The notes: generated by a model not told the origin, from the sequence alone. A DNA stretch of 10,732 nucleotides from CAZXNF01 sp050741255 (GCA_050741255.1 JBOIEQ010000143.1:1-10732), one strand, 5' to 3'. Shown: positions 1 to 6,067, counted from the first letter of the stretch. Translations and numbers: made by a program.

Positions 1-1
1 C

Positions 2-724
2 GGCTACACCCTGCTGGTCGGGGCCATGGATACGCACGTGATCAACCCCACGCTGTACGGCAAGCGCGTCCCCTTCCACGGCATCGACGATTTTCAGCCG
101 GTCGACATGCTCGCCTACGCCGCTGTCGTGCTCGCGGTGCATCCCGGCGTGCCGGCCCAGAACGTGGCCGAACTGATCGCGCTCGCCAAAGGCCGGCCCG
201 GCCAGCTTCGATTCACGAATGCCGGCGCGGGTTCCAACAGCCACCTGCTGACGGTGCTGCTGGAACGACGAACGGGCATCGACACCCAGCGGATTCCCCA
301 CCGCGGCTCGGCGGCCGCCGTGAGTGAAGTGGCAGGCGGGAACGCGGATGTGGTGTTCAGCGCCTGGACCGTGATCGAACCCTACGTCCGCTCGGGCCGG
401 CTGCGGCCGCTGGCCGTGACCACGCGCGACAAGGCCGCGTCCCTGCCGGCTCTGCCGACGGTCGCGGAGACCGTGCCGGGTTTCGATCTGGGCATTTATT
501 ACGGACTGTTCGCGGCGCGCGGAACGCCCCGTGAAATCGTGGAGCGGCTCAATTTCCACGCCAACGCCCTGATCGACCGGCCGGCCGTCCGCGCGCGTCT
601 GCTGGAGCAGGGGCTCGAGCCGGTGCGCCGCACGCCCGAGCAGTTCGAAAAGCAGTTGCGTGACGATTACGCGCGCTGGTCCAAACTCATTCCCGAACTG
701 AACATCGAGCCCGAACCCGAGTAG
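2..724 (+). CDS. Bug-family (TctC-like) periplasmic solute-binding protein, 5' truncated
   Basis: The frame is open from base 2 to a TAG at 722-724 and shows 240 residues, the C-terminal three quarters of a family usually about 320-330 residues long. The signal peptide and first strands lie off the window. Family features include GYTLLVG at the visible start, the INPTLYGK segment, an ALAKGRPGQLRFTNAGAG-type segment, an IPHRGSAAAVSEVAGG region matching the usual VPYKGsapAltdllgG, the LRPLAVTTRDKAASLP motif, and PTVAETVPGF followed by a YYGLFAARGTP stretch. Members are periplasmic receptors, some serving tripartite tricarboxylate (TctAB) transporters, and bind varied carboxylates; many are orphans. 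No TctA or TctB gene is visible here, so the ligand cannot be named. The gene converges on the ferritin-like gene with 22 GC-rich bases between stops. The ATG at base 26 is internal, not the true start. Confidence 0.9.
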   Translation, partial: GYTLLVGAMDTHVINPTLYGKRVPFHGIDDFQPVDMLAYAAVVLAVHPGVPAQNVAELIALAKGRPGQLRFTNAGAGSNSHLLTVLLERRTGIDTQRIPHRGSAAAVSEVAGGNADVVFSAWTVIEPYVRSGRLRPLAVTTRDKAASLPALPTVAETVPGFDLGIYYGLFAARGTPREIVERLNFHANALIDRPAVRARLLEQGLEPVRRTPEQFEKQLRDDYARWSKLIPELNIEPEPE

Positions 725-746
725 GCGCGGGCGCCGGCGGGCGCGC

Positions 747-1310
747 TCATACGTTCTTCAGGAATGACGCCATGTCCTCGGCGTGATGCTCCTCCGCCGC
801 GAGAATGTGCTCCATCAGCTTGCGCGTGGTCGGATCCCCCTCGCCGATGTAGGCGATGATCTCGGTGTAGCTCTCGATGGCGATGCGCTCGGCCACCAGG
901 TCCTCGGTGATCATGTCGCGCAGCGTCTTGCCTTCCTTGTATTCGGCGTGGCTGCGGCTGGCCAGGCCCGCGGGATCAAGATCGGGTTCCCCGCCCAGCT
1001 GGACGATGCGCTCGGCGATGCTGTCGGCGTGCGCCTGCTCTTCGTTGGCGTGCGCGAGGAATTCGGCCTTCACGGACTCGGCGTGGATGCCCTCCGCGGT
1101 GTAGTAGTGCCGCTTGTAGCGCAGGACGCACACGATCTCGGTGGCCAGCGCCTCGTTCAGGAGCTTCAGCACCGTCTTGCGGTCGGCGCCGTAGGCGGCC
1201 GTGACCGCGCCGTCCTCGATGTGCTTGCGCGCACGCGCGCGCAGCGTGGCGATATCCGAGAGGAACGCCCCCCCGGTGGTGGTCTTGAGTGCGAGTGCGG
1301 GCTTCGCCAT
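747..1310 (-). CDS. Ferritin-like diiron protein (bacterioferritin/Dps-like)
   Basis: This 187-residue protein is a four-helix ferritin-like fold, expected to bind and oxidise iron or consume peroxide in the cytoplasm. Diiron ligand candidates sit in the usual order: Glu58 in helix A (LNEALATEIV), Glu91 and His94 in helix B (NEEQAHAD), Glu141 in helix C (LVAERIAIESY), and Glu173 with His176 in helix D (AAEEHHAED). This is the bacterioferritin E...ExxH...E...ExxH pattern. A roughly 50-residue N-terminal extension precedes helix A. No clear haem-ligand Met is seen at the usual place, so a haem-free role is possible. The ATG at 1310 is chosen because a GGAG lies 7 bases upstream; the frame stays open for 81 more codons upstream, but that part is low-complexity Arg-rich shadow. 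It follows the DUF1328 gene by 53 bases on the same strand, so the two may be co-transcribed. Confidence 0.88.
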   Translation of the reverse strand: MAKPALALKTTTGGAFLSDIATLRARARKHIEDGAVTAAYGADRKTVLKLLNEALATEIVCVLRYKRHYYTAEGIHAESVKAEFLAHANEEQAHADSIAERIVQLGGEPDLDPAGLASRSHAEYKEGKTLRDMITEDLVAERIAIESYTEIIAYIGEGDPTTRKLMEHILAAEEHHAEDMASFLKNV

Positions 1311-1363
1311 GGCGGTACTCCGTTGATTGAGGGGGTGAAGAATGGCGGGCCGGATCGCCGCCG

Positions 1364-1540
1364 TCAGCCGGTGACATTGCGGTAGACGAACAGCCCCAGC
1401 GCGAGGAAGACCGCGCACAGCGCGAGGAACACGAAGAACAGCACTTTCGCGATGGTGGCCGCGCCGGCCGCGAGGCCGGTGAAGCCGAGTACGCCTGCCA
1501 CCAGGGAAATCAGTGCAAATACGAGGGCCCATTTCAGCAT
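1364..1540 (-). CDS. DUF1328 (YtjA-type) small membrane protein
   Basis: A 58-residue hydrophobic peptide beginning MLKWALVFALISLVAG, followed by the family signature GFTGLAAGAATIAKVLFF. Two predicted membrane helices run from about residue 4 to 27 and 29 to 53, with only a short polar C-terminal tail (YRNVTG). DUF1328 proteins are short inner-membrane peptides of unknown biochemical function, common beside stress genes in Proteobacteria. The start at 1540 is well fixed by GGAGG 5 bases before the ATG; longer frames reading in from 1759 lack a ribosome binding site and have no membrane character. It lies upstream of the ferritin-like gene on the same strand, and its start faces the sensor kinase across a 315-base divergent region. 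A close paralogue sits at 5875-6039 and a more divergent one at 3519-3698. Confidence 0.88.
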   Translation of the reverse strand: MLKWALVFALISLVAGVLGFTGLAAGAATIAKVLFFVFLALCAVFLALGLFVYRNVTG

Positions 1541-1855
1541 GACAACCTCCCATGATTCGTCAGGACGGAAAGACGGGGTCGCGGATGTCTGTGCTGCACA
1601 TCCCGGCCCGCTCGGGAATACATGGCGGATTGTCCGCAGGGCGTCCGTCGCAGGCAGTCGGTTCGCACCGGTTCGCGTGTCGGAATCCACCGACAGCGCG
1701 CGCCGCTTCATTGCGTCAGGCTTGCACCAGGGTGGCGTCGCGGCGGGTGCGGGACGCATCCCCTACAATCGGGCGACCGGATCCGGCTGCAGGATCGCCT
1801 CGTTGGCCGCGTTGATATCCGTTTTGTTCATGCCGGCTTGCACACAGGGAACCGC
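1541..1855. other. Divergent intergenic region between DUF1328 peptide and sensor kinase
   Basis: 315 bases with no convincing gene. It must hold promoters for both flanking genes. I see a TACAAT hexamer at 1764-1769 facing the kinase, and a short perfect inverted repeat (GGATGT at 1583-1588 with ACATCC at 1598-1603, 9-base loop) about 45 bases upstream of the DUF1328 start, which could be an operator or a leader hairpin. Reading frames that cross this region are open only because of high GC content and have no recognisable protein features. Confidence 0.5.
1764..1769 (+). promoter_or_regulatory. Candidate -10 element for the sensor kinase
   Basis: The hexamer TACAAT matches the sigma-70 -10 consensus at five of six positions and stands out in very GC-rich DNA, 86 bases upstream of the kinase ATG. 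No good -35 hexamer lies 16-18 bases upstream (that stretch is G+C only), so this is a tentative call from one element. Confidence 0.3.
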
Positions 1856-3253
1856 ATGTTGAACCTCAAGGGACTGGCGCGCTGGCGATGGGAGGCTGCG
1901 CTCGCGGCGTGCATCGTGGTGTCGCTGGGCGTGCTGGCCATGTCCGAAACCGGCCATAGCCGCCTGTCAGGGGGCTACGACGATGCGATGCGTTCGACCT
2001 TGATCACCACGCGGCTGGCGGAACTGAGCGCGCGGCTGATCGACGCCGAAACCGGCCAGCGCGGCTACCTGCTGACCCGGCGGGAGAGCTATCTGACCCC
2101 GTACCAGCAGGCGTTGCCGAGGATCGCGGAACTGCAGAACGACATCCGCGCTTACTACGCGCGCCTCGACGAGCCCCACCTGCTGGCCGAGTTCGGCCAG
2201 GTCGTCACGCTGATCGGGGCCAAACTCGGCGAACTCGAGCAGACCCTGGTTCTCGCCCGCCAGGGACGCAGCATCCTTGCACTCGAGCTGATGGCCACCA
2301 CCAAGGGCAAGGAGCGGATGGACGAGATTCGCGGCAAGCTCTACGAACTGCAGCTCGCCGAACGCGAACGCACCGTGGCGCTGGTCAACGACTGGCGCGG
2401 CAGCCTGCAGATTTCCCGCATCGGCATCGCCGCCATCACCGCGCTGAACATCGTGCTGCTGGTGCTCATCACCCGCTCGATGCGGCTCGCCTGGGAGCGC
2501 AGCCTCGAGCGCGAACAGGAGCTCGACCGGCTGGTGCGCGAGCGCACCGAACAGCTCGCCAGCCTCGCGAGCTACCTGCAGGAAATGAGCGAGGCGGAAA
2601 AGACGCGACTCGGGCGCGACCTGCATGACGAACTCGGCGCCATTCTGACCGCCGCCAAGATGGACGTGTCGTGGGTGCGCGGCAAGCTGTCGCCCGAGCA
2701 GGCGACGCTGGCGGAAAAGCTGGAACGTACTCTACGCAATCTCGACCAGGGCATCCAGGCCAAACGGCGGATCATCGAGGACCTGCGGCCGACGACGCTG
2801 GCGAGCTTCGGGCTGATGACGGCCGCGCGCGAACTTGCGGAGCAGGCCGCCGAAAGGGCCGGCTGGAAGCTCAAGCTCGAACTGCCGGATACCGACCCCG
2901 ATCTGCCGGAAGAGATGGAAATTTCATTGTTCCGCATTCTCCAGGAGGCGCTCAACAACGCCTCCAAGTACGCGCAGGCCACTACGCTCCGGGTCAGCCT
3001 GACCTGCGACGAGGGCGACTGCAAGCTGGAAATCGAGGACGACGGCATCGGTTTCCGCCAGCGCGACGTGCGTCCCAAGGCGCACGGCCTGATGGGCATG
3101 CGGCAGCGGCTTGAACCCCAGGGCGGCAGCTTCCACCTGCAGAGCGAGCCGGGGCGGGGGACGCTGGTCCGGGCGATCATTCCTTCCAGTAAAACCCGCC
3201 AGCCGGATGACCCGATTTCCGCCCGGTCAGCGGCGAACGCCGCGCACGGCTGA
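1856..3253 (+). CDS. CHASE3 membrane sensor histidine kinase (HisKA_3/NarL type)
   Basis: A 465-residue inner-membrane kinase. TM1 is at about residues 12-29. The periplasmic CHASE3 domain follows (about 30-180), marked by the classic DAETGQRGYLLTRRESYL at 63-80. TM2 is at about 187-207 and a short coiled coil at 211-250. The HisKA_3 dimerisation domain carries the phospho-acceptor His257 in GRDLHDELGAILT. The HATPase_c domain has the N box LQEALNNASKYA (362-373), G1 box DDGIGF (395-400) and a HGLMGMRQRL plus GRGT region (410-437). This arrangement belongs to the NarX/UhpB/DegS class, which normally phosphorylates a LuxR-type response regulator. No regulator gene is present in this window, so the kinase appears orphaned here. 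The ATG at 1856 is preferred: AGGGA lies just upstream and TM1 begins shortly after it. An upstream ATG at 1622 would add 78 Arg-rich residues lacking any domain. The last 27 bases overlap the convergent gene at 3227-3502. Confidence 0.9.
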   Translation: MLNLKGLARWRWEAALAACIVVSLGVLAMSETGHSRLSGGYDDAMRSTLITTRLAELSARLIDAETGQRGYLLTRRESYLTPYQQALPRIAELQNDIRAYYARLDEPHLLAEFGQVVTLIGAKLGELEQTLVLARQGRSILALELMATTKGKERMDEIRGKLYELQLAERERTVALVNDWRGSLQISRIGIAAITALNIVLLVLITRSMRLAWERSLEREQELDRLVRERTEQLASLASYLQEMSEAEKTRLGRDLHDELGAILTAAKMDVSWVRGKLSPEQATLAEKLERTLRNLDQGIQAKRRIIEDLRPTTLASFGLMTAARELAEQAAERAGWKLKLELPDTDPDLPEEMEISLFRILQEALNNASKYAQATTLRVSLTCDEGDCKLEIEDDGIGFRQRDVRPKAHGLMGMRQRLEPQGGSFHLQSEPGRGTLVRAIIPSSKTRQPDDPISARSAANAAHG

Positions 3254-3502
3254 CACCGTACGCGAACCGCCGCGCCGTTCCCGCGAAGACTTCGTCGCCC
3301 GGGCCGGTGATTTGATCTTGCGGTGGCGCTCGCGCAGGAACCCCTCCTCGCTGAGGCTGAGCAGGACGAACATCACCGCCAGGACCAGTGACAGGCACAT
3401 GACGAGCAGCGCGTACTCGACGACCTCGTGCGAGGCGCTCCAGTACGCCGTGATTCCGCCGAGGGCGGCGATGAGCAGGGCAACGGCGGAAGTGCGCAAC
3501 AT
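3227..3502 (-). CDS. Small two-helix membrane protein with basic tail, unknown function
   Basis: A 91-residue protein I cannot assign to a family. Two strongly hydrophobic stretches are visible at about residues 4-21 (with AVALLIAALGG) and 29-51 (YALLVMCLSLVLAVMFVLL), followed by SEEGFLRERHRKIK and a 30-residue tail rich in Arg, Lys and Ser, presumably cytoplasmic. It begins 16 bases after the stop of the upstream small membrane gene (3519-3698), so the two probably form one operon. The ribosome binding site is weak (no AGGAG in the 20 bases upstream), which fits translation by re-initiation. Its 3' end overlaps the 3' end of the sensor kinase by 27 bases on the opposite strand. The membrane part looks real; the exact tail is less certain because that section may be shaped by the overlap. 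Confidence 0.6.
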   Translation of the reverse strand: MLRTSAVALLIAALGGITAYWSASHEVVEYALLVMCLSLVLAVMFVLLSLSEEGFLRERHRKIKSPARATKSSRERRGGSRTVSAVRGVRR

Positions 3503-3518
3503 CCAGGTATCCAGGGCC

Positions 3519-3698
3519 TCAAAAATCGAGGTCGGTTTCGCCGTCGCCGGCGAGGCCCACCAGGAACAGGGCCGCGCTCGTGATGCCCATCACGACGAAA
3601 ACAATCTGCGCCGCGGTCGACAGGTCCGACGGGTCGCCGAGCGCGAATGGGGACACCAGGGCGGCAAGGGTGGCGGTGAGCAGGGCGTATTTCAGCAT
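3519..3698 (-). CDS. Small membrane protein, divergent DUF1328-like
   Basis: A 59-residue peptide beginning MLKYALLTATLAALVSPFAL, then a polar GDPSDLSTAA link, a second hydrophobic helix (about residues 31-50, QIVFVVMGITSAALFLVGLA) and an acidic tail GDGETDLDF. The opening MLKYALL and the overall two-helix size resemble DUF1328 peptides, but the central GFTGIAAGAAGIAK signature is missing and replaced by a polar linker, so it is either a diverged relative or a separate family. The start is set by GGGAG 7-8 bases upstream of the ATG at 3698. It heads a likely two-gene unit with the 91-residue membrane protein. A CTAGTCT box 43 bases upstream may be its -10 element. Confidence 0.7.
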   Translation of the reverse strand: MLKYALLTATLAALVSPFALGDPSDLSTAAQIVFVVMGITSAALFLVGLAGDGETDLDF

Positions 3699-3741
3699 GG
3701 TGGACTCCCGGCCCGCGGTCTGCATGCGGGCTGAAGACACG

Positions 3742-3748
3742 AGACTAG
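3742..3748 (-). promoter_or_regulatory. Candidate sigma-S-like -10 box (CTAGTCT) before the small membrane pair
   Basis: On the minus strand CTAGTCT lies 43 bases upstream of the ATG at 3698, preceded by GCCT. It shares the CTA..CT frame with the boxes ahead of the entericidin-like and glycine-zipper genes. It matches five of seven positions of the CTATACT/CTACACT core typical of sigma-S promoters. There is no supporting -35, which sigma-S promoters often lack. Confidence 0.28.
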
Positions 3749-3826
3749 AGGCTCGCCGCGGCCGGGTGCAGTCCCCGGCGGCCTGTTTTGCTGTCGGAAT
3801 CGGCCGACGGCCGTGCAGGCCGTACG

Positions 3827-3850
3827 AAAAAAGCGGGCCTTGCGGCCCGC
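3827..3850 (-). terminator. Intrinsic terminator of the entericidin/CsbD/Cys-repeat unit
   Basis: Read on the minus strand, a perfect 7-bp stem (GCGGGCC with GGCCCGC, 3844-3850 and 3833-3839) closes a 4-base loop and is followed at once by six T residues (3832-3827). It begins 48 bases after the stop codon of the Cys-repeat protein at 3899, which is the expected place for the end of that transcript. Confidence 0.88.
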
Positions 3851-3898
3851 CGAACATCGGTTGCACACCCGGGACGACCGGGCGGGCCGACAGGATAC

Positions 3899-4480
3899 TT
3901 ACTTGATGCCGAAGCGCGTCTTGGCTTCCGTGACGCAGCGATCCTTGGCATCGCCCGAGAACTTGTCGCAGCGCTCCTTGGCGGCGGCGTAGTTCGCGTC
4001 GCGCTTGTCCTCGGCGGCTTCCGTGCGCGCCTGCGCGACCTTCTCGTTCGCGCTGGTCTGCGCCTTGTTCGAGGTCAGATCGGCCTTGGCGTCCGCTTTG
4101 GCCTTGGTCATCGCCGCCTTGGCATCCTTCAGGCACACGTCCTTGGGATTGCCGGCGAGGTCGTCGCATTTTTCCCTGGCCACGCCATAATCCGCGTCCG
4201 CCCTGGCGACCCGCACATCGGCGCGGGTTTTCGCGGTGTCGTTCTTGCGCGCGCCCAGTTCGGCCTTGGCGACTTTTTCATTGCCCTTCGCCTCGGCCAG
4301 GCAGATGTCCTTGGCGTTGGCCTTGAGGCTGTCGCAGGCGCTCTTGGCGGACTTGAAATCGGCCGCAATGCGGTCTTCGTCGGCCTTGATCTCCGCTTTG
4401 CTCATGGCGAAGGCGGTGCCGGCGAAGCCCATCGCCGCGGCGACGGCCGTCGTGATCAGGCGTTGTTTGAATGTCATCAT
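3899..4480 (-). CDS. Periplasmic protein with three CX10C modules, unknown function
   Basis: A 193-residue exported protein I cannot name. Residues 1-25 form a Sec signal peptide (hydrophobic TTAVAAAMGFAGTAFA, likely cleaved after AFA). The mature part is highly charged, Ala/Lys/Asp-rich and probably helical. It contains three copies of a module with two Cys separated by ten residues: Cys49/60 (CDSLKANAKDIC), Cys105/116 (CDDLAGNPKDVC) and Cys171/182 (CDKFSGDAKDRC), each preceded by an A-x-x-F/Y segment and followed by an EAK or DAK helix. The consensus is CD-x-h-x-x-x-x-KD-x-C. The six Cys are even in number and paired, so each module could be a disulphide-stapled helical hairpin in the periplasm. 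The start is ATG 4480 (the following codon is also ATG), with AAAGGAG 7 bases upstream. It follows CsbD by 40 bases and ends before a strong terminator, making it the last gene of its unit. Confidence 0.82.
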   Translation of the reverse strand: MMTFKQRLITTAVAAAMGFAGTAFAMSKAEIKADEDRIAADFKSAKSACDSLKANAKDICLAEAKGNEKVAKAELGARKNDTAKTRADVRVARADADYGVAREKCDDLAGNPKDVCLKDAKAAMTKAKADAKADLTSNKAQTSANEKVAQARTEAAEDKRDANYAAAKERCDKFSGDAKDRCVTEAKTRFGIK

Positions 4481-4520
4481 TATCAATCTCCTTTGGATGA
4501 GGTGGTTTCTGGACGTTCGT

Positions 4521-4748
4521 TTAGCGCTTCGTCCAGCTGTCGATGTGCTTTTCGTTGCGGGTTTCCCAATCCTTGACCTGGCGCTCGGCGTCGTCTTTCG
4601 CGACACCGTAGGTCTCCTGGATTTTGCCGACGAGCTGATCGCGCTTGCCTGCCATCACGTCCAGTTGATCGTCGGTGAGCTTGCCCCATTGTTCCTTGAC
4701 CTTGCCCTTGGCCTGCTTCCAGTTGCCTTCGATGGTGTCCCAGTTCAT
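4521..4748 (-). CDS. CsbD-family stress protein
   Basis: A 75-residue soluble protein starting MNWDTIEGNWKQAKGKVKEQ, the signature of the CsbD family (YjbJ in E. coli), followed by WGKLTDDQLDVMAGKRDQL and GKIQETYGVAKDDAERQV, all in family order, and a C-terminal WETRNEKHID. Full family length is about 60-75 residues, so it is complete. CsbD-like proteins are abundant, small and hydrophilic, and are induced in general stress or stationary phase (sigma-B in Bacillus, sigma-S in enterics); their biochemical role is unknown. The ATG at 4748 has AAGGAG 8 bases upstream. It sits between the entericidin-like gene (98 bases upstream) and the Cys-repeat gene (40 bases downstream), consistent with one stress-induced transcript. 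Confidence 0.93.
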   Translation of the reverse strand: MNWDTIEGNWKQAKGKVKEQWGKLTDDQLDVMAGKRDQLVGKIQETYGVAKDDAERQVKDWETRNEKHIDSWTKR

Positions 4749-4846
4749 GTGGTGTCTCCTTGCCTGTATGGATGAGAAAGTGTGAAGGGGGGCGGCCGCC
4801 CGTTTCGCTTTGCCTGGTTTCGGCGCGGCCATCCACTGCGGCGTGC

Positions 4847-4990
4847 TTACATCTTTTCCTGAACGTTCTTCGCGCCGCTCTGGATTTTTTCACCGCCGCG
4901 CTCGATGTCCTTGCCGGCGCCCTGCACGGTGTTGCAACCGGTCAGAACCGCCATCGCCATCAGAGCGAGTACCGCTGCGAGCTTTTTCAT
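4847..4990 (-). CDS. Entericidin A/B-family small lipoprotein
   Basis: A 47-residue lipoprotein: MKKLAAVLALMAMAVLTGC forms a lipoprotein signal peptide with the lipobox LTGC (Cys19), and the mature part is NTVQGAGKDIERGGEKIQ followed by SGAKNVQEKM. The NTxxGxGKDIxxGGexI pattern is the hallmark of the entericidin family (EcnA/EcnB). In E. coli the locus encodes a toxin-antidote pair of lipoproteins, with EcnB controlled by sigma-S. Only one member is seen here, so it is not shown to be half of such a pair; many Proteobacteria carry a lone copy of unclear role. AACAGGAG is placed 6 bases before the ATG. It appears to head a unit running through CsbD to the terminator at 3827-3850. At 47 codons it is easily missed by automated calling. 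Confidence 0.9.
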   Translation of the reverse strand: MKKLAAVLALMAMAVLTGCNTVQGAGKDIERGGEKIQSGAKNVQEKM

Positions 4991-5055
4991 GTCGATCTCC
5001 TGTTGGTGTTTGTGCATTACCGTGCCGCGCCCGATGGGGTGCGTCGGATGGATGA

Positions 5056-5066
5056 AGCTTAGGCGC
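5056..5066 (-). promoter_or_regulatory. Shared box GCGCCTAAGCT upstream of the entericidin-like gene (candidate -10)
   Basis: Minus-strand GCGCCTAAGCT, 65 bases upstream of the ATG at 4990. The same 11-mer occurs upstream of the glycine-zipper lipoprotein (6332-6342), 39 bases from its start. CTAAGCT fits the sigma-S -10 core CTAYACT at five of seven positions. A second possibility, CTACACA, lies further upstream at 5104-5110 on the same strand. Confidence 0.33.
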
Positions 5067-5166
5067 GGGCCCCCGCGGGGCCAGTCGGGGCAAAGCCGTT
5101 TCGTGTGTAGGCTGGTGCTTACAGGCAGACGCTGGCCGGAGCGATCGCACCACCGGTGATGCCGAT

Positions 5167-5197
5167 AAAAAACGGCCGGTGCGACCGGCCGTTTTTT
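5167..5197. terminator. Strong bidirectional intrinsic terminator
   Basis: A perfect 14-bp inverted repeat: AAAAAACGGCCGGT (5167-5180) and its complement (5184-5197) around a 3-base loop GCG. The 8-bp GC stem is flanked by A6 on one side and T7 on the other, so it can end transcription from either strand. On the minus strand it begins 18 bases after the stop of the charged protein at 5215-5520 and so closes the four-gene unit 6292-5215. It also insulates the entericidin unit downstream from read-through. Confidence 0.92.
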
Positions 5198-5214
5198 TGC
5201 GCGTCATGCAGCGC

Positions 5215-5520
5215 TCAGGCGTCCGGCGAGGCCTTGCTCTTGTGACCGGCGGCAACCCCGCCTTTGGCTTTGCTGCGTCCCCTGGCCTCGGCGCGCTGCA
5301 GCTCATCGGCTTCGGCCTTGCTGGCGGGCGCGGCAGCTTTCGCGGCGGACTCGACCTTGCCGGAGTTGGCGAACCGTTCGGCCGCCTGGTCGTATTCCCG
5401 CGCGGCTTTGTAGTTGCCTTCGCCGAACTCCTTCTCCTGCTGCTGTTTCTCGGACGGCAGCTCCTGCGGCTGGTTCTGCCGGGCTTTTTCCTTCGGTTCC
5501 TTGATGCTGGTGTCAGTCAT
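5215..5520 (-). CDS. Small highly charged soluble protein, unknown function
   Basis: A 101-residue hydrophilic protein with no signal peptide or membrane segment. The N-terminal third is Lys/Glu/Gln-rich and likely disordered (KEKARQNQPQELPSEKQQQ). It is followed by EFGEGNYKAAREYDQAAERF (residues 31-50), then an Ala/Lys-rich tail ending AGHKSKASPDA. The GEGNYKAAREYDQAxxxF core is a pattern I associate with small conserved hypothetical proteins of Beta- and Gammaproteobacteria found near other stress genes; no biochemical role is known to me. The start at 5520 has CGGAG 6-7 bases upstream. It begins 11 bases after the stop of the DUF883 gene and ends 18 bases before a strong terminator, so it is the last gene of that unit. 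Confidence 0.72.
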   Translation of the reverse strand: MTDTSIKEPKEKARQNQPQELPSEKQQQEKEFGEGNYKAAREYDQAAERFANSGKVESAAKAAAPASKAEADELQRAEARGRSKAKGGVAAGHKSKASPDA

Positions 5521-5531
5521 GTCATCTCCGC

Positions 5532-5846
5532 TCAGCGACGACCGATCAGCAGGCCGACGACGATGCCTACCACCGCAGCGATGCCGAGTGTGCGCAGGGG
5601 GTTCTCCCGGGTGGTGGCGCCGACCCATTCGGTGGTGGCGTCGAAGCGCTGCGCCGCGGCGGTTTTGCCCTCATCCACGAGTTCGCGTACGGATTTGCGG
5701 CCTTCCTCCACGATCTCGCGCGCGGATTTCGCGGCTTTGGCCGCGACGTCGGCAATGCGCGTTTCCGCAGGGGGCGGGTTCGCGCTGGAGGCAAAGTCTT
5801 TCATGGCGTCCTTGCCGGTGGTGTTCGGATAGGTGGTGGTTTGCAT
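5532..5846 (-). CDS. DUF883 / ElaB-YqjD-type membrane-anchored protein
   Basis: A 104-residue protein: residues 1-28 are a polar, probably disordered N-terminus; 29-75 form an amphipathic Ala/Glu/Lys helix (VAAKAAKSAREIVEEG and so on); and the C-terminus is ENPLRTLGIAAVVG followed by IVVGLLIGRR, a single tail-anchor helix ending in the typical GRR. This ENPxxxxxxAxxxGxxxGxLxxRR tail is the family signature of ElaB, YqjD and YgaM. In E. coli these inner-membrane proteins are sigma-S dependent, and YqjD associates with ribosomes. Whether this copy binds ribosomes cannot be read from the sequence. ACAAGGAGA precedes the ATG at 5846, so that start is preferred over the internal Met15. It follows the DUF1328 gene by 28 bases. 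Confidence 0.9.
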   Translation of the reverse strand: MQTTTYPNTTGKDAMKDFASSANPPPAETRIADVAAKAAKSAREIVEEGRKSVRELVDEGKTAAAQRFDATTEWVGATTRENPLRTLGIAAVVGIVVGLLIGRR

Positions 5847-5874
5847 GGTGGTTCTCCTTGTCGGATTGTGGAGG

Positions 5875-6039
5875 TCAGGGCTTGCGGAAATGCCCCGTGA
5901 GGAAGCTGACGATCGCGAGGATCAGGAAGATCACGAACAGGATCTTCGCGATGCCGGCCGCGCTCGCGGCGATGCCGGTGAAGCCGAACACGGCCGCAAT
6001 GAGGGCGATGATGAAGAACACGATGGCGTAGTGCAGCAT
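5875..6039 (-). CDS. DUF1328 (YtjA-type) small membrane protein, second copy
   Basis: A 54-residue peptide, MLHYAIVFFIIALIAAV then GFTGIAASAAGIAKILF and a second helix to about residue 47, ending TGHFRKP. It carries the complete family signature and is the closer match to the family consensus of the copies here. Two membrane helices are predicted with almost no soluble part. CACAGGAG is 5-6 bases upstream of the ATG at 6039. It lies between the glycine-zipper lipoprotein (28 bases upstream) and the DUF883 gene (28 bases downstream). The equal, tight spacing and shared strand indicate one transcript. The copy at 1364-1540 differs mainly by MLKW in place of MLHY and in the C-terminal tail. Confidence 0.92.
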   Translation of the reverse strand: MLHYAIVFFIIALIAAVFGFTGIAASAAGIAKILFVIFLILAIVSFLTGHFRKP

Positions 6040-6067
6040 GGGAACTCCTGTGCGCGCGTGCGGTTGG

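Noticed and set aside
783..1385. A 200-codon plus-strand frame opposite the ferritin-like gene
   Set aside because: It is the mirror of a well-supported gene with intact diiron motifs, and it has no recognisable domain.
1311..1553. An 81-codon upstream extension of the ferritin-like gene
   Set aside because: The extension is Arg/Pro/Gly-rich, overlaps the DUF1328 gene that has its own strong SD, and has no ribosome binding site; the ATG at 1310 has GGAG at good spacing.
1622..1855. A 78-codon upstream extension of the sensor kinase
   Set aside because: It is basic, low in complexity and without domains. The first membrane helix and an AGGGA site fit the ATG at 1856.
3788..4576. A 262-codon plus-strand frame opposite the Cys-repeat gene
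   Set aside because: Its Leu/Gly/Ala-rich translation follows from the complement of Lys/Ala/Asp codons. The minus-strand gene has a signal peptide, SD and terminator.
4790..4801. The palindrome GGGCGGCCGCCC as a terminator after the entericidin-like gene
   Set aside because: It has no loop and no T-run on either strand, and the unit appears to continue into CsbD.
4847..4990. An entericidin toxin-antitoxin pair
   Set aside because: Only one entericidin-like gene is present; I found no second lipoprotein of that type next to it, so a toxin-antidote system is not supported.
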